This document shows, in pieces, positions 25,480 through 34,019 of a stretch of DNA of 64,000 bases. Numbering within the stretch: the first letter of the stretch is position 1; the number at the start of each line of letters is the position of its first letter. This DNA comes from Leucobacter komagatae (GTDB lineage: Bacteria > Actinomycetota > Actinomycetes > Actinomycetales > Microbacteriaceae): positions 3,224,001 through 3,288,000 of the forward strand of contig NZ_VFON01000001.1 in NCBI RefSeq assembly GCF_006716085.1, written 5' to 3'. The position numbers were made by a program, and so were the translations under genes. The notes below the pieces were generated by a model. That model searched no databases and had not been told where the DNA came from. It saw only the letters and a program-made list of their open reading frames with translations.

Positions 25480-26366
25480 ACACCGGAGAAACGCTCGTTG
25501 AGGTCGAGAACCTGAGCTATGCCTACCCGAGGCCGCGCGGCCTCTTCCGTCGAAGCACGCCGGCCCCGCCAGCGATCGATGACGTGAGCTTCACCATTGG
25601 GCGAGGGGAGATCGTCGCACTCGTCGGCGAGAGCGGGTCAGGCAAGTCGACGATCGGCAGGCTGCTGCTTGGGATGCTGAGGCCGAGTGCCGGGCACGTT
25701 CGCTTCGATGGGCAAGACGTGCACGCACTCCGCGGGCGCGAAAGCAGAGCGCACCGCCACAACTACCAGATGGTGTTTCAAGACCCGTACTCGTCGCTGA
25801 ACCCGAGAATGGGGGTTGGCGATGCGGTCGTCGAAGCGCTACAGATCACCGGTACCCTCCCCGCGAGTGAGCGCGAAGCGGTCGCGCGGGAACTGCTCAG
25901 CCGCGTGCGCCTCGCTGACGAGATGTTTGACAGGCGCCCAGCCGAGCTCTCTGGCGGGCAACGCCAACGCGTGGGCATTGCTCGGGCCCTCGCCGCTCGC
26001 CCCCGACTCCTCGTCGCCGACGAGGCGCTTGCCTCGCTCGACGTCTCGATCCAGGCGCAGATCGCGCAGGTGCTTGGCGAGCTGAACGAACAGGAGGGGC
26101 TGTCGATGCTGTTCATCACACACGACCTCGCTATGGCGCGACAGCTCGCCACTCGCATCATCGTCTTGAACAAGGGGCGAATCGTAGAGTCTGGGCCGGC
26201 CGCGGAGATCATCAGGTCTCCGCACGATGACTACACCCGAGCATTGATCGACGCCGTGCCGATCGCGAACCCCACGATTGCGCGTGCTCGGCAGCGAGCT
26301 CGGCTCGCATCAACTCGCGCGTCGGCAACGCCTGCGTCGCACACCCCTGAAAGGAATCCTCAGTGA
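25476..26366 (+). CDS. ABC transporter ATP-binding protein, DppF/OppF type
   Basis: 296 residues. Walker A GESGSGKST, Q loop MVFQDPYSSLNPRMGV, signature [15 protein letters not shown] and Walker B LLVADEALASLDVS. Note that the usual DEP in Walker B reads DEA here, a conservative variant that keeps the catalytic Glu. The C terminus is a disordered Ala/Thr/Arg-rich tail of about 30 residues. Last transporter gene; its stop overlaps the start of the C45-type hydrolase, so enzyme and importer are coupled. Confidence 0.92.
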   Translation: MNTGETLVEVENLSYAYPRPRGLFRRSTPAPPAIDDVSFTIGRGEIVALVGESGSGKSTIGRLLLGMLRPSAGHVRFDGQDVHALRGRESRAHRHNYQMVFQDPYSSLNPRMGVGDAVVEALQITGTLPASEREAVARELLSRVRLADEMFDRRPAELSGGQRQRVGIARALAARPRLLVADEALASLDVSIQAQIAQVLGELNEQEGLSMLFITHDLAMARQLATRIIVLNKGRIVESGPAAEIIRSPHDDYTRALIDAVPIANPTIARARQRARLASTRASATPASHTPERNPQ

Positions 26367-27490
26367 CCGTATCGTTCCCATTTCACCATTTCGCAGGTTC
26401 TCACCACGAGGTCGGGCGCCAGCACGGAGCGGCGTTGCGGCAGCAGATCGCGGTGCACCTCGACAGACTGCAGCGCAGGTTTGAGCGCCAAGGCATCACG
26501 ATCGCGCAGGCTGAGGCAGCCGCGCTCGACTACCGATCAAGTATCCGCGAAGTCTCTGTTGGTCTTGATGAGGAGATTCACGGGCTTGCTGAAGGCGCCG
26601 AAATCACACTCGGAGCGGCCTTCTTGTTGCAGCTGCGCGCCGAGGTGTTCGTGCAGCTTGTCGGCAAGCACGGGGCCGAACAAGAGTGCACGACGTTCGC
26701 GATTCTGCCGGAGCGCGGCTCTGAGAATCGGGGCTTCGTTGGGCAGAATGCCGACCTGCCCGCGATGTACCACGACCTGATGACGGTCGTTCGGGTGAGC
26801 GTCGATGACGAGCCCGAGCTACTCATGGTGATCCCTGCCGGGCAGATCTCGTACATCGGCATCAATAACGCCGGGCTCGGGGTGTTCGGCAACTACTTGC
26901 ACTGCGCGAGCTGGCGCGACGGCTTCCCCCGCTACCTGTACACCCGCGTTGCCTTGCGCGAAGCATCAGTCGAAGCGGCCGAAGCTGCGCTGCGACGCCT
27001 CCACCGGGCCTCCTCGCGCAACGTCATCATGCTCGATGCCGGCGGTACCGCTGTCGACCTTGAAAACACCGCCGAATCGATGGTGTCGATCCAGCCGGCC
27101 CAGGGCTTCCTCGCGCACGCCAATCACTACCTCGACCCCAGCCTGCAGCACAACGAATCGAACCCGTGGCTCGAGAACTCGCAGCTTCGCTACGAGCGGC
27201 TCGCTGGCTCGATCGCGGCCGGGGGAACGGACATCGCGCCGCGCGATATCGCTGAGATGCTCCGTGACCGAAGCGACATTGGCAACGAGCTCTCGATCTA
27301 CCCCGAAGACGATGATCGGGGAGTTGATGAGGAAGACCGGAACATGACGGTGACCTCGGTGATCGCTGAACCCGGTCGCGGGCAGATCTGGGTCGCGAGC
27401 GGACCGCCCTCACGTCACGAGTACAGGCGCTTCTCGTTCGCTGACGCGGGAGAGCCCCAGCAACACGGCACGGCTGAGTCCGTGCTCTGA
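26363..27490 (+). CDS. C45-family autoproteolytic acyltransferase/hydrolase
   Basis: 375 residues, coupled to the ABC ATPase by ATGA. It belongs to the acyl-CoA:6-aminopenicillanate acyltransferase-like Ntn hydrolases. The precursor has an N-terminal segment (1-108) with GSHHEVGRQHGAALR, then EQEC-TTF with the likely nucleophile Cys109 created by self-cleavage, GFVGQNADLP, GINNAGLGVFGNYL and the conserved AHANHYLDP. Members cleave or transfer acyl groups on amides. There is no signal peptide, so it acts on the imported compound in the cytoplasm. It is the first candidate enzyme after import; N-deacylation of an acylated amino compound is the best guess. Confidence 0.85.
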   Translation: MTVSFPFHHFAGSHHEVGRQHGAALRQQIAVHLDRLQRRFERQGITIAQAEAAALDYRSSIREVSVGLDEEIHGLAEGAEITLGAAFLLQLRAEVFVQLVGKHGAEQECTTFAILPERGSENRGFVGQNADLPAMYHDLMTVVRVSVDDEPELLMVIPAGQISYIGINNAGLGVFGNYLHCASWRDGFPRYLYTRVALREASVEAAEAALRRLHRASSRNVIMLDAGGTAVDLENTAESMVSIQPAQGFLAHANHYLDPSLQHNESNPWLENSQLRYERLAGSIAAGGTDIAPRDIAEMLRDRSDIGNELSIYPEDDDRGVDEEDRNMTVTSVIAEPGRGQIWVASGPPSRHEYRRFSFADAGEPQQHGTAESVL

Positions 27491-27516
27491 CCTCACGACC
27501 GAACGAAGGAGAAACC

Positions 27517-28389
27517 ATGAAACACACAACAGACGGTGAGCGGCTATCGTTCTACCAGTTCGGCGCAACGACCGTGTTCGCGAGCCGGATGGATCAGCGG
27601 TTCTCGTACTGCCTGTACGTGCCGGAGAGCTACGACGAGAGCGCCCCGGGGGAGTACTCGCTCATCGTCGCGATTCACGGAACCGGCCGCGATGCGCCTC
27701 GCCTCCGCAACGAGTTCATCGAATTCGCTGAGGCCGAGCAGTGCTTCGTGCTCGTGCCGCTCTTCCCGGCAGGCATCGGCACCGCCGGCGACCTCGACGC
27801 CTATAAATACCTGGCGTCGGACGACGCTCGGTATGACCTCGTGCTGCTCGACATGGTCAAGGAGATCGAAGAGATCTACCTGTTGAACTTCGACAGGTTC
27901 CTGCTGAACGGGTTCTCTGGCGGAGGGCACTTCACTCACCGGTTCTTGTACGTTCATCCCGAGCGGCTTGCGGGGGTTTCGATCGTGTCGCCCGGAGTCG
28001 TCACGCTGTGCGACTCGAACCGGCCGTGGCCAGCCGGCGTGGGGCAGCTCGAAGACACGTTTGGGCGTGCCTTCGACGCGGCAGAGGTCGCTCGTGTTCC
28101 CGCGAACCTTGTGGTGGGTGACGACGACGTTCAGACCTGGGAGATCTCGGTCGCCCCCAGTCACCCCGTCTACATTCCCGGCGTCAACGCCGCGGGCGTC
28201 ACCCGGGTAACGCGGCTGCAAGCTCTCGCGCAGTCGTTGCGTGAGAACGGAAACGAGGTGACCGTCGACCTTGTGCCGGGCGTTGCGCACGAGGGCTATC
28301 ACCTTCTGAAGCCGACGTTTCGAGCATTCCGCCAGATGCTTGCGGCGGCAAGGCCCGCGGGCGAGGGGGCTGCGCAGGTGCGGCCATGA
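27517..28389 (+). CDS. Alpha/beta-hydrolase, PHB-depolymerase/feruloyl-esterase-like
   Basis: 290 residues with AAGGAG before the ATG. The oxyanion segment is AIHGTGRDA (54-57 HGTG), the nucleophile elbow is NGFSGGGHF (Ser134), and a late His lies in GVAHEGYHLL. There is no signal peptide, so it is a cytoplasmic esterase or thioesterase rather than a secreted depolymerase. It overlaps the RpiR regulator start by ATGA, placing it in the same catabolic operon. Its substrate could be an ester or amide intermediate produced by the C45 enzyme. Confidence 0.75.
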   Translation: MKHTTDGERLSFYQFGATTVFASRMDQRFSYCLYVPESYDESAPGEYSLIVAIHGTGRDAPRLRNEFIEFAEAEQCFVLVPLFPAGIGTAGDLDAYKYLASDDARYDLVLLDMVKEIEEIYLLNFDRFLLNGFSGGGHFTHRFLYVHPERLAGVSIVSPGVVTLCDSNRPWPAGVGQLEDTFGRAFDAAEVARVPANLVVGDDDVQTWEISVAPSHPVYIPGVNAAGVTRVTRLQALAQSLRENGNEVTVDLVPGVAHEGYHLLKPTFRAFRQMLAAARPAGEGAAQVRP

Positions 28390-29327
28390 GCGATCTCGAG
28401 CAGGATCCGCAGCTGGATAACCCGGGTGATGTACTCACGCGGATCAACGAGCGGCTCGCCGGGCTGACCGCTGCGGAAACCAAGGTTGCGCAGTACATTG
28501 CCGCACAGCCAGAGCAAGCCTTGCTCATGAGCGCGGTACAACTCGGCGAGGTGCTTGGCGCGAGCGACATGACCGTTGTGCGCACCGCTCGCTCGCTTGG
28601 GTACACAGGATGGCCTGAGCTGCGTCGCGCCCTCGGGTCGCAGCTCGCTCTCACCGTGAGCCCGGCAAAGCGGCTCTCGACCAGGTTGACCGTGACGAAG
28701 CGTGAGTCTCACGGGAGCCTCTTGGATATCGTGTTCGAGGAGGCGCGAGAGCGGCTCGCAACGTCGCGGAACTACGTCGACACCGAGGAATTCTCGCGTG
28801 CCGTTCGGCTCGTGAGTGCCGCGGGCACGGTGCACGCGTTCGGTGTCGGGGTTTCGGCGGTGTCTGCCGAGTACCTCGCAGTGAAGCTTCTGCGGCGCGG
28901 CATCTCAGCACGCAAAGCACAGGGCATGGGGTTCGCGTTCGCAGACTCGCTGCTCGGGCTGCGCGCGGGCGACCTGCTCGTCGCTTTCGCTCCAGGCAGT
29001 GAGTTCAGCGAGCTCGACGTTGCGTTCCTTGAGGCTCGCAGGCTCGGCGTATCGACGCTGCTGTTTACGGACAAGTACCGTGACACTTACGTCGACCGCG
29101 TGGATTGCGTCATTCGCACCGCGAGTTCTGCCGGGGGCCTGACCGGGGAGAACCTTCCCGCGATGGTCGCGATCGACGCACTCGTACTCGCCGTGGGACA
29201 CGTCGACCCGGATACGGCACTCGCCACGTCGCGGCGCCTGAACAAGATTCGGCGCGCGCTCAGGCGGCAACCGGGTGCGACGAAGTCGAAGACGACCGCT
29301 CAAGACGAGGAGAACGAGACAGCATGA
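28386..29327 (+). CDS. MurR/RpiR family transcriptional regulator
   Basis: 313 residues. The N-terminal HTH_6 domain (about 15-85) has LTAAETKVAQYIAAQPEQALLMSAVQLGEVLGASDMTVVRTARSLGY. The SIS sugar-isomerase-like domain (about 130-275) has VHAFGVGVSAVSAEYLAVKLLRRG. RpiR proteins respond to phosphosugars or amino sugars, which hints that the pathway touches a sugar-like or aminoacyl-sugar molecule. Coupled both ways by ATGA. A basic Lys/Arg/Thr tail closes the protein. Confidence 0.88.
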   Translation: MSDLEQDPQLDNPGDVLTRINERLAGLTAAETKVAQYIAAQPEQALLMSAVQLGEVLGASDMTVVRTARSLGYTGWPELRRALGSQLALTVSPAKRLSTRLTVTKRESHGSLLDIVFEEARERLATSRNYVDTEEFSRAVRLVSAAGTVHAFGVGVSAVSAEYLAVKLLRRGISARKAQGMGFAFADSLLGLRAGDLLVAFAPGSEFSELDVAFLEARRLGVSTLLFTDKYRDTYVDRVDCVIRTASSAGGLTGENLPAMVAIDALVLAVGHVDPDTALATSRRLNKIRRALRRQPGATKSKTTAQDEENETA

Positions 29328-29998
29328 GGATGACAATCGGGCGGCTTCCCGGGACGCTTCCCGCGGAACAGCTTTCCGCGCTCAAGAACCTGAGCTACCC
29401 AACCCTTGGCCACTATCTCGAAGAGGGCTTCGTTGACCCCGAAATCCGAATGCTTGTCGGTTCCGGTGAGAACATCGCGGGGACCGCGGTGACTGTGCGA
29501 ACCACTGCGACGGATTCGACTGCGCTGCACCACGCGGCTGGGTTGATCGAGCCCGGCCAAGTGCTTGTGCTCGACACCGGAGGAGACCGATTCCACGCCC
29601 CGCTCGGGGAGGTCGTGGCGACGCAGCTGCGCGTCCGTGGTGCCGCCGGTGTGATCGTCGACGGCGTGGTCACGGACATCGTGCAATTGCGAAGCATCGG
29701 CGTGCCCGTGTACGCGCGAGGAACGAGCCTGCTCACGACGAAACTGCTCGGCGCCGGTGGCGGAGGAATCGGGGTTCCCGTGGTCTGTGGCGGGGTCGGT
29801 GTCTCGCCCGGAGACATTATTCTTGCCGATGCAAATGGGGTGCTCTCGCTCACGGCCGCGGCGCTCGAGGCGGTCTTCGCAGTGGCGGAGGAAGACGACG
29901 CAAGCGAACCTGAGTTACTGCGCGCCATTGCTGACGGTCAGTTGTTGGGGGCCCTCACAGGCGCGACGGCGCTCGTGGATGAGATGACGCGCCCGTGA
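29324..29998 (+). CDS. RraA-like / HMG-aldolase-fold protein
   Basis: 224 residues; the ATG overlaps the RpiR stop. Dimetal class II aldolases of this fold (4-hydroxy-4-methyl-2-oxoglutarate aldolase, oxaloacetate decarboxylase) and the RNase E inhibitor RraA share it. The family site normally reads DGxxRD; here it is IVDGVVTD, so Asp118 is kept but Arg is replaced by Thr117. The preceding VLVLDTGGD and GEVVATQL motifs are intact. The missing Arg makes ordinary aldolase chemistry uncertain; a decarboxylase or binding role is possible. It is the last gene before the strong terminator, so it belongs to the catabolic operon. Confidence 0.78.
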   Translation: MRMTIGRLPGTLPAEQLSALKNLSYPTLGHYLEEGFVDPEIRMLVGSGENIAGTAVTVRTTATDSTALHHAAGLIEPGQVLVLDTGGDRFHAPLGEVVATQLRVRGAAGVIVDGVVTDIVQLRSIGVPVYARGTSLLTTKLLGAGGGGIGVPVVCGGVGVSPGDIILADANGVLSLTAAALEAVFAVAEEDDASEPELLRAIADGQLLGALTGATALVDEMTRP

Positions 29999-30000
29999 AA

Positions 30001-30036
30001 CGATGGGAGGCTGGTGACACCAGCCTCCCATCGTTT
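30001..30036. terminator. Strong bidirectional terminator between converging operons
   Basis: CGATGGGAGGCTGGT (30001-30015), loop GAC, complement (30019-30033), then TTT. On the opposite strand the same hairpin is followed by TTTC. It lies 3 nt after the RraA-like stop and 11 nt before the end of the converging ammonia-lyase-like gene, so it serves both. Confidence 0.9.
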
Positions 30037-30043
30037 GGCTACG

Positions 30044-31150
30044 TTAGAGCGGGTTCGCGCTCAAACTCTCGGTATTGAACAGCACAACGGTGCTCGACTC
30101 GGTGAGCCCAATCTCAGCGCGTGCGGCGAGCGACAGCCGCCTGGCGCCGGCGAGCGTCGCCGCCCCGCACGGCCCCGAATCAACGCCCTCGGCCTGCAGC
30201 GTCGCGACCGCGGCGCGGGCGTCGTCGTCGGTGACGAGCACGGCTGCATCGGCGCCCGCTTGCAGCACGGGCCACGCAAGGTCAGACACTGTGCCGCAAT
30301 TCAGCCCGAGCATCACGGTGTGTGCGGTGTCGACGGGGCCTGGCTCGCCGGTAGTGAGTGCGTGGAACACTGAGGGGGCTGTCTCCGGCTCGACGATAGC
30401 TACCGAGGGTGAGCCCTCACCACCGCGGAAATGAGCGACGATGGCCTGTGCGAGTGAGCCGACACCTGCCGGTGCGAGAGCGAGGTCGACGGCCTCGATC
30501 TCGAGCTGGGCGAGCTGCTCGTCGAGCTCATCGAGCATCGTGCTGTACCCGTCAACGATCCAGCCCGGAATCTCGTGATATCCCTCCCATGCGGTGTCTT
30601 GGATCACGAGCGCTGCGTCACCGTGGGAGTCTGCGGCGTCTCGCATGGCGGCAACGACATCGTCGTATGGCAGCGCGAGGAGGTGCGTCGTTGCGCCCTC
30701 GCCCGAGATCGCTGACATCGCCGCCTCGGTGAGCGTGTCCGGGTAAAAGATGGTGCACGCAAGTCCAATCAAACGCGCGGTGTGCGCGACCGCGCGGCCG
30801 TGGTTCCCGTCTGTTGCAGCGAAGAGCGTGACCGGCGGGTGCGAGGGCGCCTGCGCCCGCAGCTCGTCGAGGGACAGCGTAGTCGCGCTGCCCCAACGGG
30901 CGGAGAGCGCGCGGGCGATTGCGTACGAAGCGCCAAGAATCTTGAATGCGGGGAGGCCGAGTCGCGAGGACTCATCTTTCACGAGAACGCGGCCAACGCC
31001 AAGTTCGGCCGCGACCGCGGGGAGGTTGACCAGCGGTGTCGGGTGGTAGCCAGGGAAGCCCGCGTGGAAGGCGCGCACGTCGTCGGAGGGTCGCGCGAGC
31101 TGCGCGGTACGGGCGGACGGGTTGAGATAGAGCGAAGGTGATGTCTGCAT
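30044..31150 (-). CDS. PLP-dependent diaminopropionate ammonia-lyase-like protein
   Basis: 368 residues, fold type II (threonine deaminase/DpaL group). The PLP lysine is in LGLPAFKILGASYA (Lys70) and the phosphate-binding loop is FAATDGNHGRAVA. PAGVGSLAQAIV is typical of diaminopropionate ammonia-lyases, which convert 2,3-diaminopropionate to pyruvate and two ammonia. Threonine or serine deamination cannot be excluded. It is divergent from the LysR gene at 31231 and converges on the catabolic operon, so pyruvate formation from an amino-acid fragment may be the final step of the pathway. Confidence 0.78.
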   Translation of the reverse strand: MQTSPSLYLNPSARTAQLARPSDDVRAFHAGFPGYHPTPLVNLPAVAAELGVGRVLVKDESSRLGLPAFKILGASYAIARALSARWGSATTLSLDELRAQAPSHPPVTLFAATDGNHGRAVAHTARLIGLACTIFYPDTLTEAAMSAISGEGATTHLLALPYDDVVAAMRDAADSHGDAALVIQDTAWEGYHEIPGWIVDGYSTMLDELDEQLAQLEIEAVDLALAPAGVGSLAQAIVAHFRGGEGSPSVAIVEPETAPSVFHALTTGEPGPVDTAHTVMLGLNCGTVSDLAWPVLQAGADAAVLVTDDDARAAVATLQAEGVDSGPCGAATLAGARRLSLAARAEIGLTESSTVVLFNTESLSANPL

Positions 31151-31230
31151 TCCTGAAGTCTCGCAAGACCTTTCGTCTAATAAAAGCGGATATTGTTGGA
31201 TAGTATCGTCCCTAATTTACGGAGGATGGC
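31151..31230. promoter_or_regulatory. Divergent control region for the ammonia-lyase-like and LysR genes
   Basis: An 80-bp AT-rich stretch contains the direct repeat GGATA-TTGTT-GGATA (31188-31202) and a TAGTAT box (31201-31206) suited to a rightward -10. LysR proteins usually bind this kind of intergenic site and regulate both directions. GGAGG precedes the LysR GTG. Confidence 0.5.
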
Positions 31231-32175
31231 GTGTCGGAGATCCGTCGGTTGCAGACCTTTCTCGACTTCGCGCGACTCGGCACAGTCGCGGCAGTAGCCG
31301 AGGCGACTCAGTACAGCACCTCCGCGGTCTCCCAGCAGCTTGAGAAGCTTGCGGGCGAGATTGGTGTGCCCCTCGTGCAGCCACACGGAAGGCTGCTGAA
31401 ACTCACGGCGGCGGGGGAGACTCTCGCAAGAGAAGCGCCAACCGTGCTCGACGCCTGGGACAGGGCAAGATCAAGAGCCCTTGCGACGACTGGAGAGGTT
31501 CGCGGCGCCGTCGCCATCGCGGCGTTCCAATCGGGGTGTCTCGCGCTCTTCCCCAGATTGCTTGCAGCCCTCCGCACTGAGCACCCGGGCGTACGTGTGA
31601 GCTGTACGCAGGCGGAGCCCGATCGAGCAATCGTGGCTCTGCGGGCGCGCGAGATCGATATTGCGATCGTTGAGCGTTACGCCGGGCAGCACCCCGAACC
31701 CCATTCTGACCTGGCAGAACTGTATCTCGGTGACGACGACATGCTGCTTGCGGTTCCAGCGGAGTGGGGGCCGGTCACCGAACTCACGCAACTCGCAGAG
31801 CACCCCTGGGTGTTTGAAGAACGTGGTGGGCCCGAACGGGCGTGGGCGGAAGCGCTCTGCCACGAGGCAGGGTTTGCACCGGTCGTCGCGCATGAGACGT
31901 CTGACGTCATCGTTCGCTGCGCGATGGTTGCCTCTGGCGCCGCCGCGGCATTTATTCCGGCGCTCACACCCGAGCCGCTGCGCCTTGGCGCAATCTGCAC
32001 GCCGCTCCCACGCGCCCAGTCGCGCAGCCTGGTCGCGCTCACCAGGTCGAGCGCTTCCGCGGACGCAGCAATCGCGGCCGTGGTGCAGAGTTTGGCCACG
32101 GTTGCGGTGCGCACGACTGCTCGGGCTCGTGGTGCTGGCGAGCGTTCTGGTCTGGCCGCACAGGCCAGCAGTTAG
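31231..32175 (+). CDS. LysR family transcriptional regulator
   Basis: 314 residues starting at GTG 31231 with GGAGG upstream. The helix-turn-helix (about 2-60) has RLQTFLDFARLGTVAAVAEATQYSTSAVSQQLEKLAGEIGVPLVQ. The effector domain (about 85-290) is of the type 2 periplasmic-binding fold. It is divergent from the ammonia-lyase-like gene and is its probable activator or repressor. The extreme C terminus is Ala/Arg-rich and likely disordered. Region 32176-32282 downstream has no gene. Confidence 0.9.
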   Translation: MSEIRRLQTFLDFARLGTVAAVAEATQYSTSAVSQQLEKLAGEIGVPLVQPHGRLLKLTAAGETLAREAPTVLDAWDRARSRALATTGEVRGAVAIAAFQSGCLALFPRLLAALRTEHPGVRVSCTQAEPDRAIVALRAREIDIAIVERYAGQHPEPHSDLAELYLGDDDMLLAVPAEWGPVTELTQLAEHPWVFEERGGPERAWAEALCHEAGFAPVVAHETSDVIVRCAMVASGAAAAFIPALTPEPLRLGAICTPLPRAQSRSLVALTRSSASADAAIAAVVQSLATVAVRTTARARGAGERSGLAAQASS

Positions 32176-32282
32176 GTGAGCTCGGGCGCTCGGGCGTGCA
32201 GTTTGCGCAGCGGCGCGGTCAATTTGCGCACAGTTTCGCTCGGCTGCCCGTCGGCACGCCCGGCCGCTCTTACGCTTCTCAG

Positions 32283-33977
32283 ATGCACCTGATTTCTCGC
32301 CGTTCCCGCACACCCAGGCCTGTATCCACGACGACCCTGTCGCCTCTCGCGCTCGCCGTCGCGGCAGCGATCGCCTTTGGTGGGGTGGGGCTCTCTGCAG
32401 CCGCACCCGCTGTCGCCGCGCCCATTCAGGCTGAGTCGCCTGGGCGATTGCCCGTTCCCCTAGGCGAGACGGAGCTCTCCGCGCCAGGGGTGGTTGATGT
32501 GGAGACAACCACGGTGCTGAACATCATCAACGCACCGACCAGCTACGGTGGCTTCGCGATTCTCAGTGCGATTGTTGAACCGACGGGGCCAGCCATCCTC
32601 ATGGGCCAGAGCGTCGAATTCGAGTCCGACGGCGTGAGCATTGGCTCAAGCCCGCTGCTCTATGTAAGTGGGGGAAAGTTCATCTCGCTGCTCCCTGTGG
32701 CCTACGTGCCCGATGCAGGGACGCACTCAATCATCGCCCGGTTTGCGGGTGCGTACGATGAGACCACGGGAAACAATGCGCTCCCGTCCGCGAGCGCGCC
32801 ATACGAAATGGTAGTCGCTCCGGTAGCGACTGAGACGTGGATCACCGCTGCGCCGAGCACGGTTCTGGCCTTCGAACAGGTGGACATCTCGGCACGAGTC
32901 TCCTCTCCAGTCCCTGGGGCGAAAGGGCGGGTCGCGCTCTTCGCAGACGAGAGCCCGGTTGCGTACGCTGACCTCAGCGAAGACGGAAGCGCGAACTTCG
33001 TGGGCGTTTCCCTGCCGTGGGGCACTACCGCTCTCCGCGCCAAGTTCCTCGGAGGGGAAACCCGAAACTTCGCCGAGTCGACTTCCGTCGCGCAGCAGGT
33101 GTCTGTGACTGCGCTTGGCACCGCAGTGACACTCGAGGTCCCGCCGAGCACTGTCAGGGCCGACGAAACCCTGACTTTCTCGGGAACAGTGAGCAACACG
33201 GACGAGGCTAGCCGGGTAGATCCGCGCGGCGAGATCCAGATTCTCGTCGACGGTACTGTTCAGTACTCCGCTGTTCTTGGCGCGAGCGCAGATTCCACCG
33301 AGGGTGACGGGGCTGCGCAGTTCGCGATCGAGGCAGGTGAACTCTCGCTCGGAGAGCACTCCGTTCAGGCGCGTTTCCTTCCCAGCCCCGGCTTCTCGGG
33401 AGCCGAAAGCGCTGAGTTCGCGTTCCGAATGCTCGGCGTTGAGACCGAGATCACGCCGGCTGAAGAGACTATGCGGGTCGCCCCCGGTGCGAGACTACCC
33501 TTGCCTGTCACGGTGACTGCCCTCGGGGCTGACGATCAGCCGAACGTCCCAGCTGACGGCAACGTTCAGGCCTTCATCGACAACCAGCCCTTCGGTGAGG
33601 CGTTCACCGTAGAGGGCGGTGTAGGCCGCGGCGAGCTTCCCCCGCTCGAGGTCGGTGAACACGAGGTTGAGCTTCGGTTCACCCCCGCCGACCACGGGCG
33701 GCTGAAAAGCTCAGCGATTGTGGCGGTGATCGTCGCAGCCGAAGATGATGGAGGCACAGATGGAGGCACAGATGGAGACACAGATGGAGGTACCGATGGT
33801 GACTCTGATGGCGCGAGCCCAGAGCCGAAGCACCCCGATACCTCCGGCAAGAGTGAGCAAACGGCTGTGCTCGGCGCGACGGGGTCGGAGACCCCGCTGA
33901 TCCTGCTCGGCGGCCTTGGCGCGCTGCTACTTGGAGCCGGCGCTATTCTTGGCGGGCGGCGACTGCGGCGCAGGTAG
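32283..33977 (+). CDS. Surface Ig-like repeat protein with C-terminal sorting signal
   Basis: 564 residues from ATG 32283. TACGCT (32271-32276) lies 6 nt upstream and no Shine-Dalgarno is present, so it is probably leaderless. A signal peptide (basic, then a hydrophobic stretch ending near AVAAP) leads to several bacterial Ig-like (Big_5-type) domains: about 130-200, 205-290, 295-390 and 395-485. A Thr/Asp/Gly repeat linker (DGGTDGDTDGG-type, about 490-515) follows, then LGATG, a hydrophobic helix and RRLRRR. That is a cell-wall sorting signal with an unusual LGATG in place of LPXTG, of the sort used by sortase E-type enzymes. It is likely an adhesin or a wall spacer. Confidence 0.82.
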   Translation: MHLISRRSRTPRPVSTTTLSPLALAVAAAIAFGGVGLSAAAPAVAAPIQAESPGRLPVPLGETELSAPGVVDVETTTVLNIINAPTSYGGFAILSAIVEPTGPAILMGQSVEFESDGVSIGSSPLLYVSGGKFISLLPVAYVPDAGTHSIIARFAGAYDETTGNNALPSASAPYEMVVAPVATETWITAAPSTVLAFEQVDISARVSSPVPGAKGRVALFADESPVAYADLSEDGSANFVGVSLPWGTTALRAKFLGGETRNFAESTSVAQQVSVTALGTAVTLEVPPSTVRADETLTFSGTVSNTDEASRVDPRGEIQILVDGTVQYSAVLGASADSTEGDGAAQFAIEAGELSLGEHSVQARFLPSPGFSGAESAEFAFRMLGVETEITPAEETMRVAPGARLPLPVTVTALGADDQPNVPADGNVQAFIDNQPFGEAFTVEGGVGRGELPPLEVGEHEVELRFTPADHGRLKSSAIVAVIVAAEDDGGTDGGTDGDTDGGTDGDSDGASPEPKHPDTSGKSEQTAVLGATGSETPLILLGGLGALLLGAGAILGGRRLRRR

Positions 33978-33996
33978 CGATCCAGGGCCGATGCCC

Positions 33997-34019
33997 CGGT
34001 GTTTAGCGGAAGAACACCG
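33997..34019. terminator. Hairpin at converging gene ends
   Basis: CGGTGTT (33997-34003), 9-nt loop, AACACCG (34013-34019). It sits 19 nt after the surface protein stop and overlaps the end of the leftward COG2426 gene. No T tract; a weak terminator at best. Confidence 0.4.
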
